64,000 nt of DNA from Amborella trichopoda. Its lineage: Eukaryota; Streptophyta; Magnoliopsida; Amborellales; Amborellaceae. Below the pieces are notes generated by a model. The model did not search any database, was not told where the DNA came from, and saw only the letters and a program-made list of their open reading frames with translations. This document shows, in pieces, positions 47,150 to 59,470 of the stretch. Location of the stretch: assembly GCF_000471905.2 (NCBI RefSeq), contig NW_006499563.1, positions 5,906,915-5,970,914 of the forward strand, written 5' to 3'. The first letter of the stretch is position 1; each line of letters begins with the position of its first letter. The translations under genes and the position numbers were made by a program.

Positions 47150-47863
47150 GTCTCTTCTCCCCCTAAAGTGTCCATGGATTGACCTGTACATTGCATCCAA
47201 ATGTCAGAGCATCCTAGTTGTAGCATTGTGTGAATCTCCTCGGCGTTCAAGTGGTCTTGTGGTTAAGAAGAAAAAAGTAATAAAGCCGAAAGAAAGTTTT
47301 TGAATGTTGTCCTTCTCACTTATCTCGAAGCATAAAATTCAGCGAGCCAAGTTGTTTAAATGCATTTTTCAGCACCTTGGTCCTTGATGTGGAAAAAAGA
47401 GGAACCAGGTCAATAAATCCTCAACATATAGTGGAAATTTTGACAGTCTCAAAAGGGCCTCAAAACTGGTCAAGATGTTCATAGGCACTTTAAAATGCCA
47501 CCTACCAAGTTTCATCACAATCAGATATATCTAAGGCAGTTAACACAAAGAAACAATTTCGGTAAAATTAGTCTCTAGCACCCTAAAATGGACCCTATAA
47601 CTAGAACTATATTTTTGGTGCATCAAACTACTATAGGAACATGACCATTGGACCCAGAATAGTCAAAAACACTTATGGGTTAAGTTTCAGCTTAATCGGG
47701 CACTTCAGAACAAAGTTATGGGTAAAATACCAAAATGGTGTAGGCTGCACACTATTCTCGTGTGGCCACCCTATTCACGTGTGGCCAACCTGCACCAAAA
47801 CACCATTAAAAGTGGCTATTTTCATAGTCATGGGAAGTGAATTTTGGGGCATGTATCTCACTG
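47150..47863 (+). mobile_element. LTR U3 fragment, interrupted by the reversed LTR
   Basis: Starts at TCTCTTCTCCCCCTAAAG (compare 16682) and follows U3 through CACCTTGGTCC (47371) to TTTTGGGGCATGTATCTCACTG. In LTR 3 the next bases are GTTCGGAGTTGG (17355). Here a reversed LTR begins instead. This is what a fresh insertion into U3 would look like. Confidence 0.68.
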
Positions 47864-50800
47864 TGGTTAGGTGCCTTGATCTTGCCCTCTGGATCTAGAT
47901 GATTTGACACCAAGTATCTTACGTTTCTAATGAACCGGAGACTTGAGATCGCTCTCTCAGGAACTTTGCTCAAGAGAAAAGGCAGGTATACCAACCAATG
48001 AGAGAAAAATTTAAGGTGGGTTTGAGACTTACTCGGGCTGACTCACGTGGGCACCCTCTTACATCACGAAGAAAGCCCCCCAGCTGCTTTACCTAGTTCG
48101 AAATTGACTCCCTTGACTTGTGATCACCTTGTTTTCTGCACAACACTACTATGGTTAACTTGCAAGACAAGTGGGCCTGAAAGGCCCACCCTTGTCTTAG
48201 GGCAACATACATTCGCATGGATAAGAATGTGAGAAGTTAAAGTGATGAAGTGGAAAGTTCAAATAAAGATAAAAAAGTGAAGAGAACCTGATTAAGAGGT
48301 GAGACTAGTGTGATAATTGGAAAGTTACCGACTTGGAGTGGTAGCAAGATGGGCATGGTACTCGGGACTAGCACGACGATAATACTACTCGAAACCGAGG
48401 CTGATATGGCAGTGCTAGGCCAAGTCTACCCTCAATCAAGTGAGAAGAGAAAAGAAAGAAGACAAGAAAAGGGAACAAAGAGAGAGAAAGCGAGACGGCG
48501 AAGGAGGGGGAGAAGAATCAAGATGGCAGTGGGCCTCACCGTTAACATCATGACAAGACACTGCATCCCTTGCGGGCGACGATGGCTTCTGGTGAGCTCA
48601 CGATGATAGCTTCCCGTGAGGCACATAGGGGTAGACGTGGGACAAGAGAAAAACCCGCAAATGGCAAGAAGCATTGTTGTTGGCAACATGAGAATGCCAC
48701 ACATCTCTGGTGGACGACGATAGCTTCTGGCGAGGCTCATGGTGATAAATTCTCATGGGTCACACGGTGATTACCTCTCGTGGAGTGCACAACGATAAGC
48801 CTGGAGAGGCGCAGAAGGAGCCTGCACTAGTCAATGGTCACCGAGAGAACGAAAGAAGCCTACGCCCGGTGATTACAAGGGAAGCTTGCGTACAGCGATA
48901 CATGAGGAGAGGCGCGGAAGGTGCCTGCACGCGGTGATGGGCACTGAGCAAATGAAAGAAGCTTGCACATGGCGATAGGCACAGACGGCGATGAGTATTC
49001 CCACGACCCTTCTCGGATGACGATAGACATCGCTGCCTGCAATAGTCAAGCGGCAGGGTGAAGCCCCCGCAGATAGCAATAAACTTCGCTACTGACGTTC
49101 CTCGTTGAGACGTCGATGACACACCTGTGGACGACGGTGAGTAGCGCCATCTATAAATCTCGCTGAGAGATGGAGATGCGTAAATAGAAGAAGAAAAGAA
49201 AGAGGCATGCATGGCGCTACCACTGCCATGCATGGCCTTTAAGGGAGGCTCAGACGAAGAAGAAGAAGAAGAGAGAAAAGATGAGAGAGAAAATTTACCT
49301 TGATCTTAGGGGTATCGGTTTCAATGTTTCACTCTCCTTACTCTCTCTCTCCAAATGTGATCCAATAATGAGAAGAAAGAGAAACTTTATTGAGTATGTG
49401 AAGGGTTCAAGCCTTTACGTACAATGATGATACGTGGTATATATAGAAGTGTGCCTAAACATGATTGGATGATCAAAATTAAACCTAATTGCTGGAAATT
49501 AAGATTTAACTGAATTAAACGACATCAGAAAATACTTTGCAAAATGACATATTTGCCCCTTTTTAACAAGTTGTGGAATTCCAAGACAGCCCCTGTGTTG
49601 CCCTAAAACATGCATGATTTATCATGGATTATCCGAGGTTATTCTGATGCCCATTTGATCGAAAGATGATGGTTTTCTTGTAGGGCTCGGTATGGTGAAC
49701 GATTTGATTCAACTTCGAGCCACAGAACATGTTTTTAGGGCACGATCATGTGACTTGAAATTTGAATGAATTTTGAAATTTTGCATCAATGGTGTTCTCA
49801 TTCTTTGATTTTTTTTCTATGATTTCTTCGCTAGATCACACTGAGCATGCTGTCACGATCATGGGGCAACAAACATAGCTCGATTCCGTGCCCGAACGAA
49901 GATTTTGTAACTTTCGAGTTTTAGTTAGAATCTAGAATTCTGGTGACAGAATTTATAGTCACTTCATTAACTTCTTGTGGGCAATCCGATCGTACATCTT
50001 GTATGAGGTTCAGACTAGAGATAGTTGTAGACCTTGTGCATGTGATGGAATTGGTTTTACGTCGATCGAGCGCATGAGCAACGTGATTTGGCTGCTCAAG
50101 TGAGGCACGACATTGCCGATTTTCCTGCACTTTCTTCACGGATCAGCTACTTCTCTCAAGCTTTTCTTCGTGCTCGGGCGTCGTCGTGGGGCTTGACAAA
50201 TATCAAAACGCTCGTCTCGATAAGTCGAACATGCTCCATTAAGTTTGAGCACGATCTAATCTCGAACGAGGGAGATGTAAGCATCGAAATTCACTGGTCG
50301 TGACTGCCCTTTTAATGGAGTTGAGTTGCAGGGTGGCCGCACGAGAATAGTGTGCCGCTCCTCCTGTTTCCCCTTTTCAACTATAACTTATTCTTGGGAT
50401 GTTCGTTCAAGCTGAAATTGGAATCCTGGGGGCTTTCAACTGTGTCGGATCCAATGGCGGTGGTCCCACAGCAAATTGAGACATCGAAAATATAGCTCTA
50501 GTTATAGTGTCCGTTTCAAGGTGCTAGAGGCTGATTCTGTCGAATCTGTTTCTCAGTTTGGGCTAGCTTAGACATGTTGGAATGAGACAAAACTTGGCAG
50601 GTGACTTTTGAGAGTCCTTATGATGATCTTGGCTAGTTCTAGGGCTATTATGAGACTGTCAAAATTTCCACTGTTTTGTCAGGCTTTATTGACCTAGGGA
50701 CCAAGGTATTGAAAATTGTTTTCAAACAGCTTGCCCCACTGATTATTGTTCTTTGAAGAGGAATGAGAGGGACAACATTCAAAAAGGATGCTCAAAAGTT

Positions 50801-50950
50801 TGGATGAAATGTACAGGTCCATCCGTAGAGACTTTTGGGGGAGAAGAGACTTTTGAGGGATCATATCGAAGTCCTCACCCTCGAGAGATTATTCTTGATT
50901 TTGACAGCTTGAGGATTTTTTAGGGACCTCATTGGTGAGAATCTGGCCTA
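47864..50950 (-). mobile_element. LTR 6 (type B), reversed; 3' LTR of copy 4
   Basis: It opens at 47864 with TGGTTAGGTGCC, the reverse complement of the U5 end. Going rightwards it holds GA-rich stretches (48430-48520, 49180-49300), repeats around GGTGATAGCTTCTGGCGAGG (48570-48830), the reverse of the possible splice donor at 49297, a reversed TATA (TATATATAGAAG, 49438) and U3 up to about 50.95 kb. Its closest relative here is LTR 5. Its right edge is not defined. Confidence 0.7.
49436..49448 (-). promoter_or_regulatory. LTR 6 TATA box
   Basis: On the - strand CTTCTATATATACC. The flanking GTGGGCACAC-like bases agree with 45760-45785 of LTR 5. Confidence 0.5.
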
Positions 50951-52868
50951 TCTGAATGCCAAGTGCTATGAACCTTTGGTTGACTTTATTTTTTGCTACA
51001 CCAGGTTTGCTATTGATCAGAGTATCTTTGTAGGTCCCATTTAACAGGGTCAAGTCGGGGGCTTTTGACCTATCCCGAAAGTCTGGGCTTGTCGACTAGA
51101 GGGAATTTTGATGAGGCAGCCTCGTGGGCCCCATCCTGTCGGGCTCAATAGAAAATCTAGGCTTGTCGTCTAAGGAAGGTTTTATGCGAGGTGATCTCAT
51201 GACGAGACATTACCCTGAAGTCTCTAGCAGGTTAGGGCATGACTTCGTCAATTTCTTGCCTTCGTGGAGATCTTTATCATTTTTGAGGGATCTTTCAGTC
51301 ATCGTCCTCACCCTCAAGGACTTTTGTCATCTGTTGGAGGTGAAATGTGGGAGATTTGATGAGGTTCTCACTCTTTGATGAGCCATTTTGTGTTGTGATT
51401 GGATGCTAGCATCAGAGGATTTTAGGTAGACTTTGCCAGTCAAGACTACGACTGTTTGACAATTGGGTTCAGGCTGACGTTGTCGTGCTGTGTTAACCTG
51501 TTTTCTCTGTCCAAAAGCCCTTTTGCGGGTTTTTATTTGAACAGGGGAAGTGGTACTGTGAAGACGGTTTTCACCAGCTTCCTTGATTTTTAAGCTCTTT
51601 TACCCATGACCTTTCGGCCATGTTCACATTTTTCATCCGTTTTTGCTCCCGGTGCCCTTTGAGGTTTTCACCGTGCCTGGGTTTTTGTTTTCACAGAAGT
51701 CTTTTACTCATTCTTTCATGACCATGCCCGCCAGTCATTTTTACTCATGGCGTTCCATTGTCCAGGTTATACCGTACTGGTTTTTTTGTTTTGGAGGCAT
51801 TTAGGGTCATGCCTTCGAGACCTATGCGAAGCCTTTTAATGTCAAGTGGCTAGGATGTGCACTATAGTTTAGGATCATACAGTAGGACCATAGTGGTGAG
51901 GAATGACAGTCTATGGAGCCATAGAGTGAGTATGGTGATGGAGCCATAGAGTGTGATTGGGAATAAAAGGGTAAGAATTACTCCCTTTTTCTTTTGTATA
52001 TGCCTAAACCCAATGAGGATGTTGATGGAATAGACCTGGCGAAGGGGTGCATCTGTTGCACAATTTAGAGTTATGTGTATGGACTATTTATCACACTGTT
52101 TATCGTTTTACTACAGGGACATGCGTTACAATTTAAAGGTCTAGTAGCTTGGACCATGGCTACGTAGTTTAAAGTCATGTTGTTATGACCATTTAGTTTT
52201 AAGGTCGTGAAACTAGACCTCCACTACAGTTTAGGGTCATATTGTTTGGACCATGTAGTTTAAGGTCGTGCAACTAGACCGTGGCTGTGCAGTTTAGGGT
52301 CGTGCGCCGAGGACCAAGGCTGTGCAGTTTAGGGTCATCCAGTATGGACCCTTGTGTAGGGAGAATGTTACTCTAGGGGGAGAGTCGTAAGTGGTGAGTC
52401 GACTCTTGAAGGAGTGAGGCTGGGGTGTAGGGAATGAACTTCCTGGGGATGTAGAACGAAGGTCCCGATGGGAGTGCCGTGACTTGCACAAGGCGCTAAG
52501 TTCTGGATGGCGCTCGCAGTGTTAGGCTCTTGATGAAGGGGTGTACGATGTTGGCCACTTAGTGAGGCGCTCGACATTAACTCCTAATGGGGGAGCTGCA
52601 ATAGCCCTTGACGAAGCGCATGGCGATGGCCTTTGGCGAAGGCACGCAACGATAACATTTGACATAGCACACAGCGATTGCCTCTGGTGAAGTGCACGAC
52701 GATAGCCCTTGACGAAGGCACATGGCAATAGCCTCTTATGCAGTGCATGGTGATAACCCTTTTAGGCCTCAGACTTGACCCGCTCCGGCTTGGTCTTATT
52801 GTCGTCAGAAGCTAGGGGCGCCAGAGTGTCATTTCGAACTTGTGAGGGGAAATTTGTGGCACTGCTGA
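50951..52868 (-). repeat. 3' non-coding region of copy 4, reversed
   Basis: No coding region is supported. 51050-51200 has a repeat of GGGCTTGTCG-(A/T)CTA, the reverse of 29800-29840. 51540-51780 is the reverse of 15640-15900 (CTTTTACTCAT). 52130-52350 is the reversed 35-bp array (TTTAGGGTCAT, GTTTAAGGTCGTG). 52590-52760 has short GGCGATGGCC-TTTGGCGAAGGC repeats. The frame 51124-51378 lies in repeated sequence and is not called. Confidence 0.6.
52130..52350 (-). repeat. 35-bp minisatellite, reversed copy 4
   Basis: About six units, reverse complement of the arrays at 14758, 28125 and 42480, with TGCAGTTTAGGGTC cores. Confidence 0.72.
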
Positions 52869-52916
52869 TTATAAATGGGGGAATACCTCATTTTACTATT
52901 TTACCGAAGGGTAAAA
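52868..52916 (+). promoter_or_regulatory. Promoter of the antisense ORF, copy 4
   Basis: TTATAAATGGGGG at 52869-52881 followed at 52899-52916 by the inverted repeat TTTTACC-GAAG-GGTAAAA. The order, TATA then hairpin about 25 bp downstream, is the same as at 42003-41951 in copy 3. The hairpin therefore sits where transcription should begin. Confidence 0.62.
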
Positions 52917-53958
52917 CATCCAAAGACAGTTTTTATAGAGAGAGAAAGAGAGCCAGAGCTTTCTTTGAGAGTTTCTTGGCTAGAGTTTTCTCCGCCCAAA
53001 TTTGCAGCAAACAGGCGTTCATGAGCTTTTCTGGCAAGCTTTAGCAGGTTTGCAGCATGCTTGCGGGTGTTTACAAAAGGTGCCAAGGGTTTCCTGAGCA
53101 GGGAAGAAGGGCTTCTCACTAGCTCACCGAGACCTTTTAGGTGAAGCTACAGGAGTCACTGTGGTGTTTTACCGGAGCTGTAGTGCTTTTTCGATAGTCC
53201 TGAAGCTGAAGGGGAGGTTACAGAGAAGTTAGGGGAGCTGACAGTCTTGTGGTTATTGGGAGAAGAGTAGCAGTGGGTTCACCAAAAACTTAGTCGAATT
53301 CTGGTGAGTTTGTGATGAACTTCTAAAGTGCGAAAACTGGGAGAAGGGAAATCCGCAGGGTCACAGGGAAGCTTTCTGGGGATTCCAGTGGTTCTTTGCT
53401 AGTCCCAACAACAAGTAGTAGGTGGGGAGGGGTGTTCCAGTGAATAGGAGTGAGTTCTCGACGAGAAGAAGAGGCGCCGACGAGAACCCGAGGTGTCACA
53501 GGCCTGCAATGATTGGGAGATGAAGGGTTGTGAGACGACGAACAGTCGCCTTCCGCACGCCTGCAATAGGGCCACATCACGATTGTCAGGCGGCGTGTCC
53601 AAACTCCAAAAGATGTGGTATGCCCCATGTGCGACGCCTGCGAATAGTTGGAGCGCAGGTGAAATTAAGTGCTTTACTTTGGCTGACGACGATAGCCCCT
53701 TATTCACGAGACGGAGATGGTTCTACCTTCTTTGTGAGACGACGATATTTCTGCCTTCTTCACGAGATGGTGATAGTTCTACCTTCTTCGTGCGTTGATA
53801 CAATTTCGTTGGGCAGATGGTGTTAGTCCTGCTCTTGGTTGTGAGATGGCAATAGCTTGCCAGCTTTACGCCTTGAACAATCAGTCGGTGATACACCCCT
53901 ATGAGTGCAATGTTTCGTGGCCGCTTAGTGTACTTTGACAATAAAGCTTCTTGATCTA
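52917..53958 (+). other. Leader of the ORF, copy 4
   Basis: About 1 kb of 5' leader shared in part with 26600-27100 and 13000-13650 (reversed). 53480-53880 contains repeats of GAGACG(A/G)CGATA-TTCT-CCTTCTTC. Open frames here (53493-53826) translate those repeats. Confidence 0.5.
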
Positions 53959-56900
53959 ATGGCCCAACCCTAAGGTGTTATTCCAGATGTGAAGAACCTC
54001 ACACGAGTAGGGGAGCTTAGCACTAATTTATTCACCAGAGAAAGCTTGGTGAGAGGTGAGCTCAACTGGCTCACCCTAAGGTGTTATTCCAGATGTGAAG
54101 AACCTCACACGAGTAGGGGAGCTTAGCACTAATTTATTCACCAGAGAAAGCTTGGTGAGAGGTGAGCTCAACTGGCTCACCAAGGCTTTTTGTGAACCCA
54201 TGTGGCCTTTAAGAGTCACCTTTGTTAGTGACCCTGTCTGGTTGGTGATGAGGGAAGATAATGATGGCAATGTGAGTGTAGAAGAAGGGGTAGGCCTCCT
54301 GCATTGCCTACACCAAAGCATAGCCTCGAATGGGGACTTGCCTGCTCTAGGCAAGCGGATGGTGAAAACCCCCGGCATGAAATGGTCCACTGTTGGGCTG
54401 CAAGTGCAAGGGGAGCACCAATATTTGAAGGGTTACTCCTCATGGACCATAAGAGTGCTCAACCAGTACAGGGACATCCTAAAGCGTGCTTCCCTGTTGG
54501 CCGCCATTCAGTGCTCAGTAGGCTACTATGACAGTTGTTCGAACATGGTCAAGGTGGTATTGGAGACCTGAAGCCATGTTAGCAACACATGGCTTCTCGA
54601 TAGTTTGGAAGCAGGGATATCTTTGCTAGATATTTATTTCATTAGTGGGCTACCGCTCATTGGTAATATGTATGACGCGTTTGTGCCTTCAAACCCGATC
54701 ATTTTTGGAGATAAGCGGGTCTGGAAGGAAGGCCCGTAGGTTGGGCTTCAGGAGCTGTTTGGGATTTACCAGCTGCTCTCGGTTGAGAACAAGAAGGGGC
54801 ACATCTCCTTCACCAAGTGGGTGGCCTTTCTCTATGGGGATTGTGATGATGAAGTCGGTCCATCACCAAGGAAAGAGGAGTAGGAGGCCCCACAAATTTT
54901 TGAGTTGCGGAAGGAGAATGAGCACATCTTTTTGGCAACTTATCTGGTGCTTTTCTTGTGCAAGTTTTCTCTCCCCGGCAGTACATCTGTCTAGGAACTT
55001 TCTATGTGGCCTGTGACATGGCGAGGGGGCGAAAATATGCACTTGCACAGCCAGTCCTTTGCAGTATCTACTATGTCCTAGTAGCTGTGTCTAGGGGAAA
55101 AATTTATCTGGGCGATGAAGGAGGGAATGACATAGTGGATGATGAAGCCTTCCTAGGGGACTTCAAGATGCCTTTCCCCGTTCATTATGTATATGGCGGG
55201 CTTGGGGCTTATTTCTCAGGCGCCTACCTCCGAATCAAAGAATTGGAAGAAACGATGTGCCTGTTCCTATTGAGGATTGCCGGGAAGAAATATATCTTCC
55301 ATACTCTCGACCACGTGCGCAGTTTGTTCTTCAACGACCAGCTCCACATGAGGAGGCCCACCTTCTCGGTAGGGAATCTTACAGACCGTGCCTTTATTGA
55401 CGAGCTAAGTACGAGCTTAGATGGTGCTCCTACTACTCATAAGGAGCTGATGTATATGTTGGGTGTCAGGGGCGGGGTTCTTCCCTATCGTACTGCTCAG
55501 AGTGCAAAACTCGAGGGGTATTTCCCTCATAGATATGCTCGGTAGCACGGGCTCGATCAAGGCTGCCCATTCTCCATACTTTTTTAGAAGCTTCATAGCA
55601 AGGCTGCGAGCTGGAAGCTGACAACCCACCAGGAGACTTGGCTCCCAAGGCACATTCGCACAGCTTGGGCCACGTGCTTGGAGCTCATGAAGGTTAATAA
55701 GTATATGCTGCCATATTTTGGAAGAAGAGTGCGAGTGGCTGAAGCCCATGAACTTTAGTGGCAAATCACCAAAAAGGGCTATTAGGATGTCGGTCACCCC
55801 TAAAAAGGGAAGAACTCTCGTTGGAGTAAGGAGACGAGGCAGAGGAAGATGGCAAGGACTCCTCCGTTAGGGGAGATATTCACCCTAGTCTTTCCTTGGG
55901 ACTGGTGCACCCTTGACCGACCTCGCCAAATTGTCATGGACAGGTCTCTGCACCGATTTCTCGACATGGAGAAGGAGACGTAGAGCATTTTTGAAAATAT
56001 CTCCACCATTTTCAAATGGAAAGATGTCCGAAAGGCCCCAGGGTATGAAGGGCACCCAGTCCTAGATCTGAATGACTTGATAGGGAGCAGCTCTTATAGC
56101 AAGATGACCGCCAGTTCCTCCAAATCAGAAACCTTGAAGGCTGTTGCGCCTTGAGGCGAGAGGAAAGAAGAGAAAGCGGGCTACCTCAACGGCTCCATGC
56201 GCTCCAGCTAAGAAGGCACCCAAGGTTTTGAAACATAGAGGGCGTAAGATCCCATTGGTCTGCGAGCCAGAAGATGGCTCCTCACCTTTGGCTTCTTCAG
56301 AGGGCTGCGTGTCTGTGGCTATTTCTACATCGCCCTCTGCTCTTGAGGATTCTCCTTCTCATTCACTTGGACCCTCCTTCAGAGGCTTAGGCTGGTGCCT
56401 CAGATCCATCTACCCCGATCGAAATTGCTTCGAACGAGGAAGTGGCTGGTGGGGAGGGCCCAGTCCCGATGGAGGTGAATGGGGCTGATGAGGCTGGCCT
56501 TGATGAGGAGGCTAAGGCAGAGAGGGCCTCTGGAGGTCTGGAGGATACTGTGCCTACTGAGGAAAGGGAAATCCCAGTAGATCTTGTGATCATGAAAGAG
56601 GCTGGAGACCTAGGGAATGAAGAGGGACCCACTCAAGCAGTACGAACTTGCTGCCCGGGTGATGTAGCTGTAGGGAATGCAGAGGTAGGACATTCTCGAG
56701 GGTCAAGCTTAGAGGGCCCAAAGGCACCACCCTTGACTGTAGAGGAGCAGGCCCCATGGAAGAGCCTGTAGCTGAAGTGGTCACCGTGGGAGACAAGGGT
56801 GAAGAAGGTGAGGGAGAAGGTGTTGAACCTGTAGAGGTGGAGATGGTGGCTCAAGAAGAGGGGACATAGGGAGAAGTTGCTGTCCTAGGAGAGGAGGCTG

Positions 56901-57833
56901 TCGCGGCGTAGCCTGGCACTGTGGTAGTAGCTCTAGGCGAGGAGGTCAGCCTTGCCTCGGCTTTGGCTGCGGAGCTTACAAAGGGTGAAGCTATAGCACT
57001 TGAGCACGAGAGGTAGTAGCTCCAAGTTAGAAGGTCATTCTTGCCCCGACTGAGGCTGTGGAGCTTACGAAGTGTGAAGCTACAGCACTTGAGCACGAGA
57101 GGGTCGAGCCCGAAGTGTTCATGGCATGGGATCTGAACGAGAGAATTGTTGCTGAGCTACTGGGGCAGCCTGAGGTTGTCTCTAAATGTGCGGAGCTTGA
57201 GGTCTTGGCTGCAACTTGGGACCCTTCCATTGTGGCCACCCCTACTATACTACCTAGGCTTACTTTTAGTGGGCTGTTAGGCGTCATTTTTTAGATGCTT
57301 CGAACGGGCCTCCAGAAGCTGAAGGAGTTGTCTCTTGAAGAGCTTGGAACAACGATCCCACATCTGAGGGGGGATGCCTTAGGGAGTCCGAAGTCCTCCC
57401 TTACTTTGACAGTGTTGCCAATGATCTGGACGGATGAAGAATGAAGTCCCTGTAGATGGAAAAGGCTGCAACTTGTCTTGAGGGCTCGCAGTTAGAGTCA
57501 TTGGAGGCTTCCCTAGCACAGAATCGGGAGCTAGCAGAGGTCCAAGTAGGGGAGATGAAAGCTAACGTATCTCAGAAGTTCGCTCTTGTCGAGAAGGCCG
57601 TAATGCGTCAAAACAACGTGCAGATCCTGAAGGAAAAGATTACCAAATGGGCACAAGAGCTTGCCAAGTTGGAGGAGGAGACGACAGTTTGGGAGGCCGA
57701 AGATAAGGAACTGGGCTAGAAGCTGCTGGACCTCGAGCATTCCTTGCGCGAGCGGCTAGCCCTAGTGGAGCACGGGGCTGGACTGGTGGCTGAATTGAGA
57801 GTGCGCATCGAGCGAGCGAGAGCCTCAGCCTAA
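53959..57833 (+). pseudogene. Antisense ORF (PMD-like domain, basic stretch, coiled coil), copy 4
   Basis: The start is ATG at 53959 (MAQP-stop-GVIPDVKNL), aligned with MAKSSGAIPNAVNL in copy 3; codon 5 is now TAA. A 106-bp duplication adds a frameshift. From 54095 the frame is open: PMWPLRVTFVSDP, EDNDGNVSVEEGVGLLHCLH, QCSVGYYDSCSN, to 54570. SLLDIYFISGLPLIGNMYDAF follows (54630-54690). A second open block, 54958-55545, has GTFYVACDMARGRKYALAQP, PFPVHYVYGGLGAYF and VGNLTDRAFIDEL. This order of motifs recalls plant mobile domain (PF10536-type) proteins. Then a basic stretch (GERKKRKR, KHRGRKIP, 56155-56260), an acidic/Ala-rich linker (56290-57290) and a Glu/Lys/Leu-rich coiled coil (57456-57830). 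TAA at 57831. The convergent gag-protease stop is 34 bp away. Confidence 0.77.
53967..54178 (+). repeat. 106-bp perfect tandem duplication
   Basis: Two adjacent 106-bp units (53967-54072, 54073-54178) are identical base for base as far as I can read. They cover the codons for GVIPDVKNL through ELNWLT. The length is not a multiple of three. In a region otherwise about 15-25 percent diverged between copies, identity implies a very recent event or an assembly or sequencing artefact. Confidence 0.9.
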
Positions 57834-57867
57834 GACTGCCTTATTCTTCCTTCTCTTTTTATTGATT

Positions 57868-59470
57868 TTACCCTTTCACCGTGTGAGACGAAAAAGGATA
57901 TCCCACTCCTTGTTTCTTCTTTTGATAGCTTGTCATGGCTTTAATGACCTTGAATAAGGGAGCAGTTGCTTCCTCACCCCTTAGCATTTGATTGGACAGG
58001 GGTTCATAATTCATGGTTCTCATGATTTAGTGAGCCTGTTCACTGTAAATACTCCAATCAGAGGGAGTCTTGGCTTTGATTTGAGGTGCATTGCTTTTGA
58101 GCTCGTTATAAGTCCTAGTTTTAGGGACAAACTCCTTCAAGTGCTTTGAAGCGATGCGCATAACCTCCAACTGATTCTGGAAGCTACAAACCTCGATTCT
58201 CAACTGTGCCATGGGGTCTTTTTCCTAAGAGTCGGAGGGCTAACTCTTGCCCACCTGTTCCTCTTCAGGAGCCTCTGAGAGATAAAAGATCTTCTCTTGG
58301 TTGTTGGTGATCCCCTAGTTCCTGGAGGGTGGAATTTGGAGTACCCTACTCGACAGTTGGTGTGTCAATTCTTGCTTTTAAAGAGCAATGGAGATATGCA
58401 GGACCTTTTTCTAGTCCGGCATATAGGTAACCCTCAATGATGGAAGGTCTACCTCCAGGGCTTCCTCAGTCTTAGGAGTTTCTTCTAGCTCGCCATTTTG
58501 TTCTGACGGATTAGAAGCAGAGGTAGAGGGGGAAGCTTTGTCTTTAGGAGAAGGAATCATGACCTCGAAGAGGTGACAAGGATTACTTGGGCAGATTGGA
58601 GTCAAAGGGATGGTTTTGCCTTGTCTTTCCTCCTCTTTGAACATATATGCAATCGTTCGTCCCAGGTCTTGAGCGTCATAGTGAGACGAGGGTCCTGTCT
58701 CTTAAAGGCTTCCAATCATCATCTTTGACTTTTCTGATGCTGGAAGGTTTGTGAAATAATACTTGGTGTCAGCATAATGAGTTTCGGCTACAGGGAACGG
58801 TCATTTGTCAGCATCGATTGTGTGTTGTCTCCCATCTCGGTTGTACTTGAAGCATTGGTGGAGCGTGGAAGGAACCACCCCCTGATAATGAAGCCAAGGG
58901 AGGCTGAAGAGGACATTGTAAGATGTATTAGTGTTGATTACATGAAACTCAGCGTAATCGTTGAGGTCACTGTTCTTGAGGCGAGGACGAACTGTCCCAG
59001 CCAGCTTTTCACTTGATTGGTTGAATCCTTGCACGGTGATGTGGGTAGGAGTGAGGTCATCAGATCCCAATCCTAATAGGGTGAGGATCCTTCTCGAGAT
59101 CAGGTTGACTGCCGATCCTCCATCCAGCATGATCTGGTTGATAGGGCAGGCATGTAGTTCACCATTTACAAAGAAGGGGCGATTGTGGAATTTGCCTCCC
59201 AACTAAAGGTCATCTTCAGAAAAGAAGATTGCTAAGAACCCACTCAGGATGGCTGGGTCAACCTCAATAGGCTCCACTTCGGTCTCGTATACCTTTGGGT
59301 TAGAGAGATCTTGCACCAGAGCCTTACGATAGTCTCTAGACAACATAAGGGCCTCATAGATATTTAGAATGGCTCGAAGGTTTCTCAAGTGCCCAATTAC
59401 ATCATATTTCACTTTATCCTCATTAGTCTTCTGCGTTCCTGATCCTATCACTGTTGTAGGTGGTAGGGTA
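57868..59470 (-). pseudogene. pro: Aspartic protease region, copy 4 (reversed)
   Basis: Read right to left. KVKYDVIGHLRNLRAILNIY lies near 59430-59370, then YETEVEPIEVDPAIL, NRPFFVNGELHACPINQ and the catalytic block LDGGSAVNLISRRIL at about 59130. HITVQGFNQ, SYNVLFSLPWLHYQGVVPST and LHQCFKYNRDGRQHT complete an open frame at 59202-58801, the best protease core in the window. A frameshift follows, then MFKEEERQGKTIPLTP (58644) and RVTYMPD. The end is LKEFVPKTRTYNELKSNAPQ (58150), NYEPLSNQML, KQGVGYPFSS and stop at 57868. No pol domain follows. Confidence 0.85.

Noticed and set aside
48310..48770. Arg/Lys-rich ORF in reversed LTR 6 as a basic nuclear protein
   Set aside because: Translation of GA-rich LTR sequence; no match in LTR 5.
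51124..51378. 84-codon frame as a small gene
   Set aside because: Lies in repeated 3' non-coding sequence of copy 4; the same text in copy 2 (reverse of about 29800) is not open.
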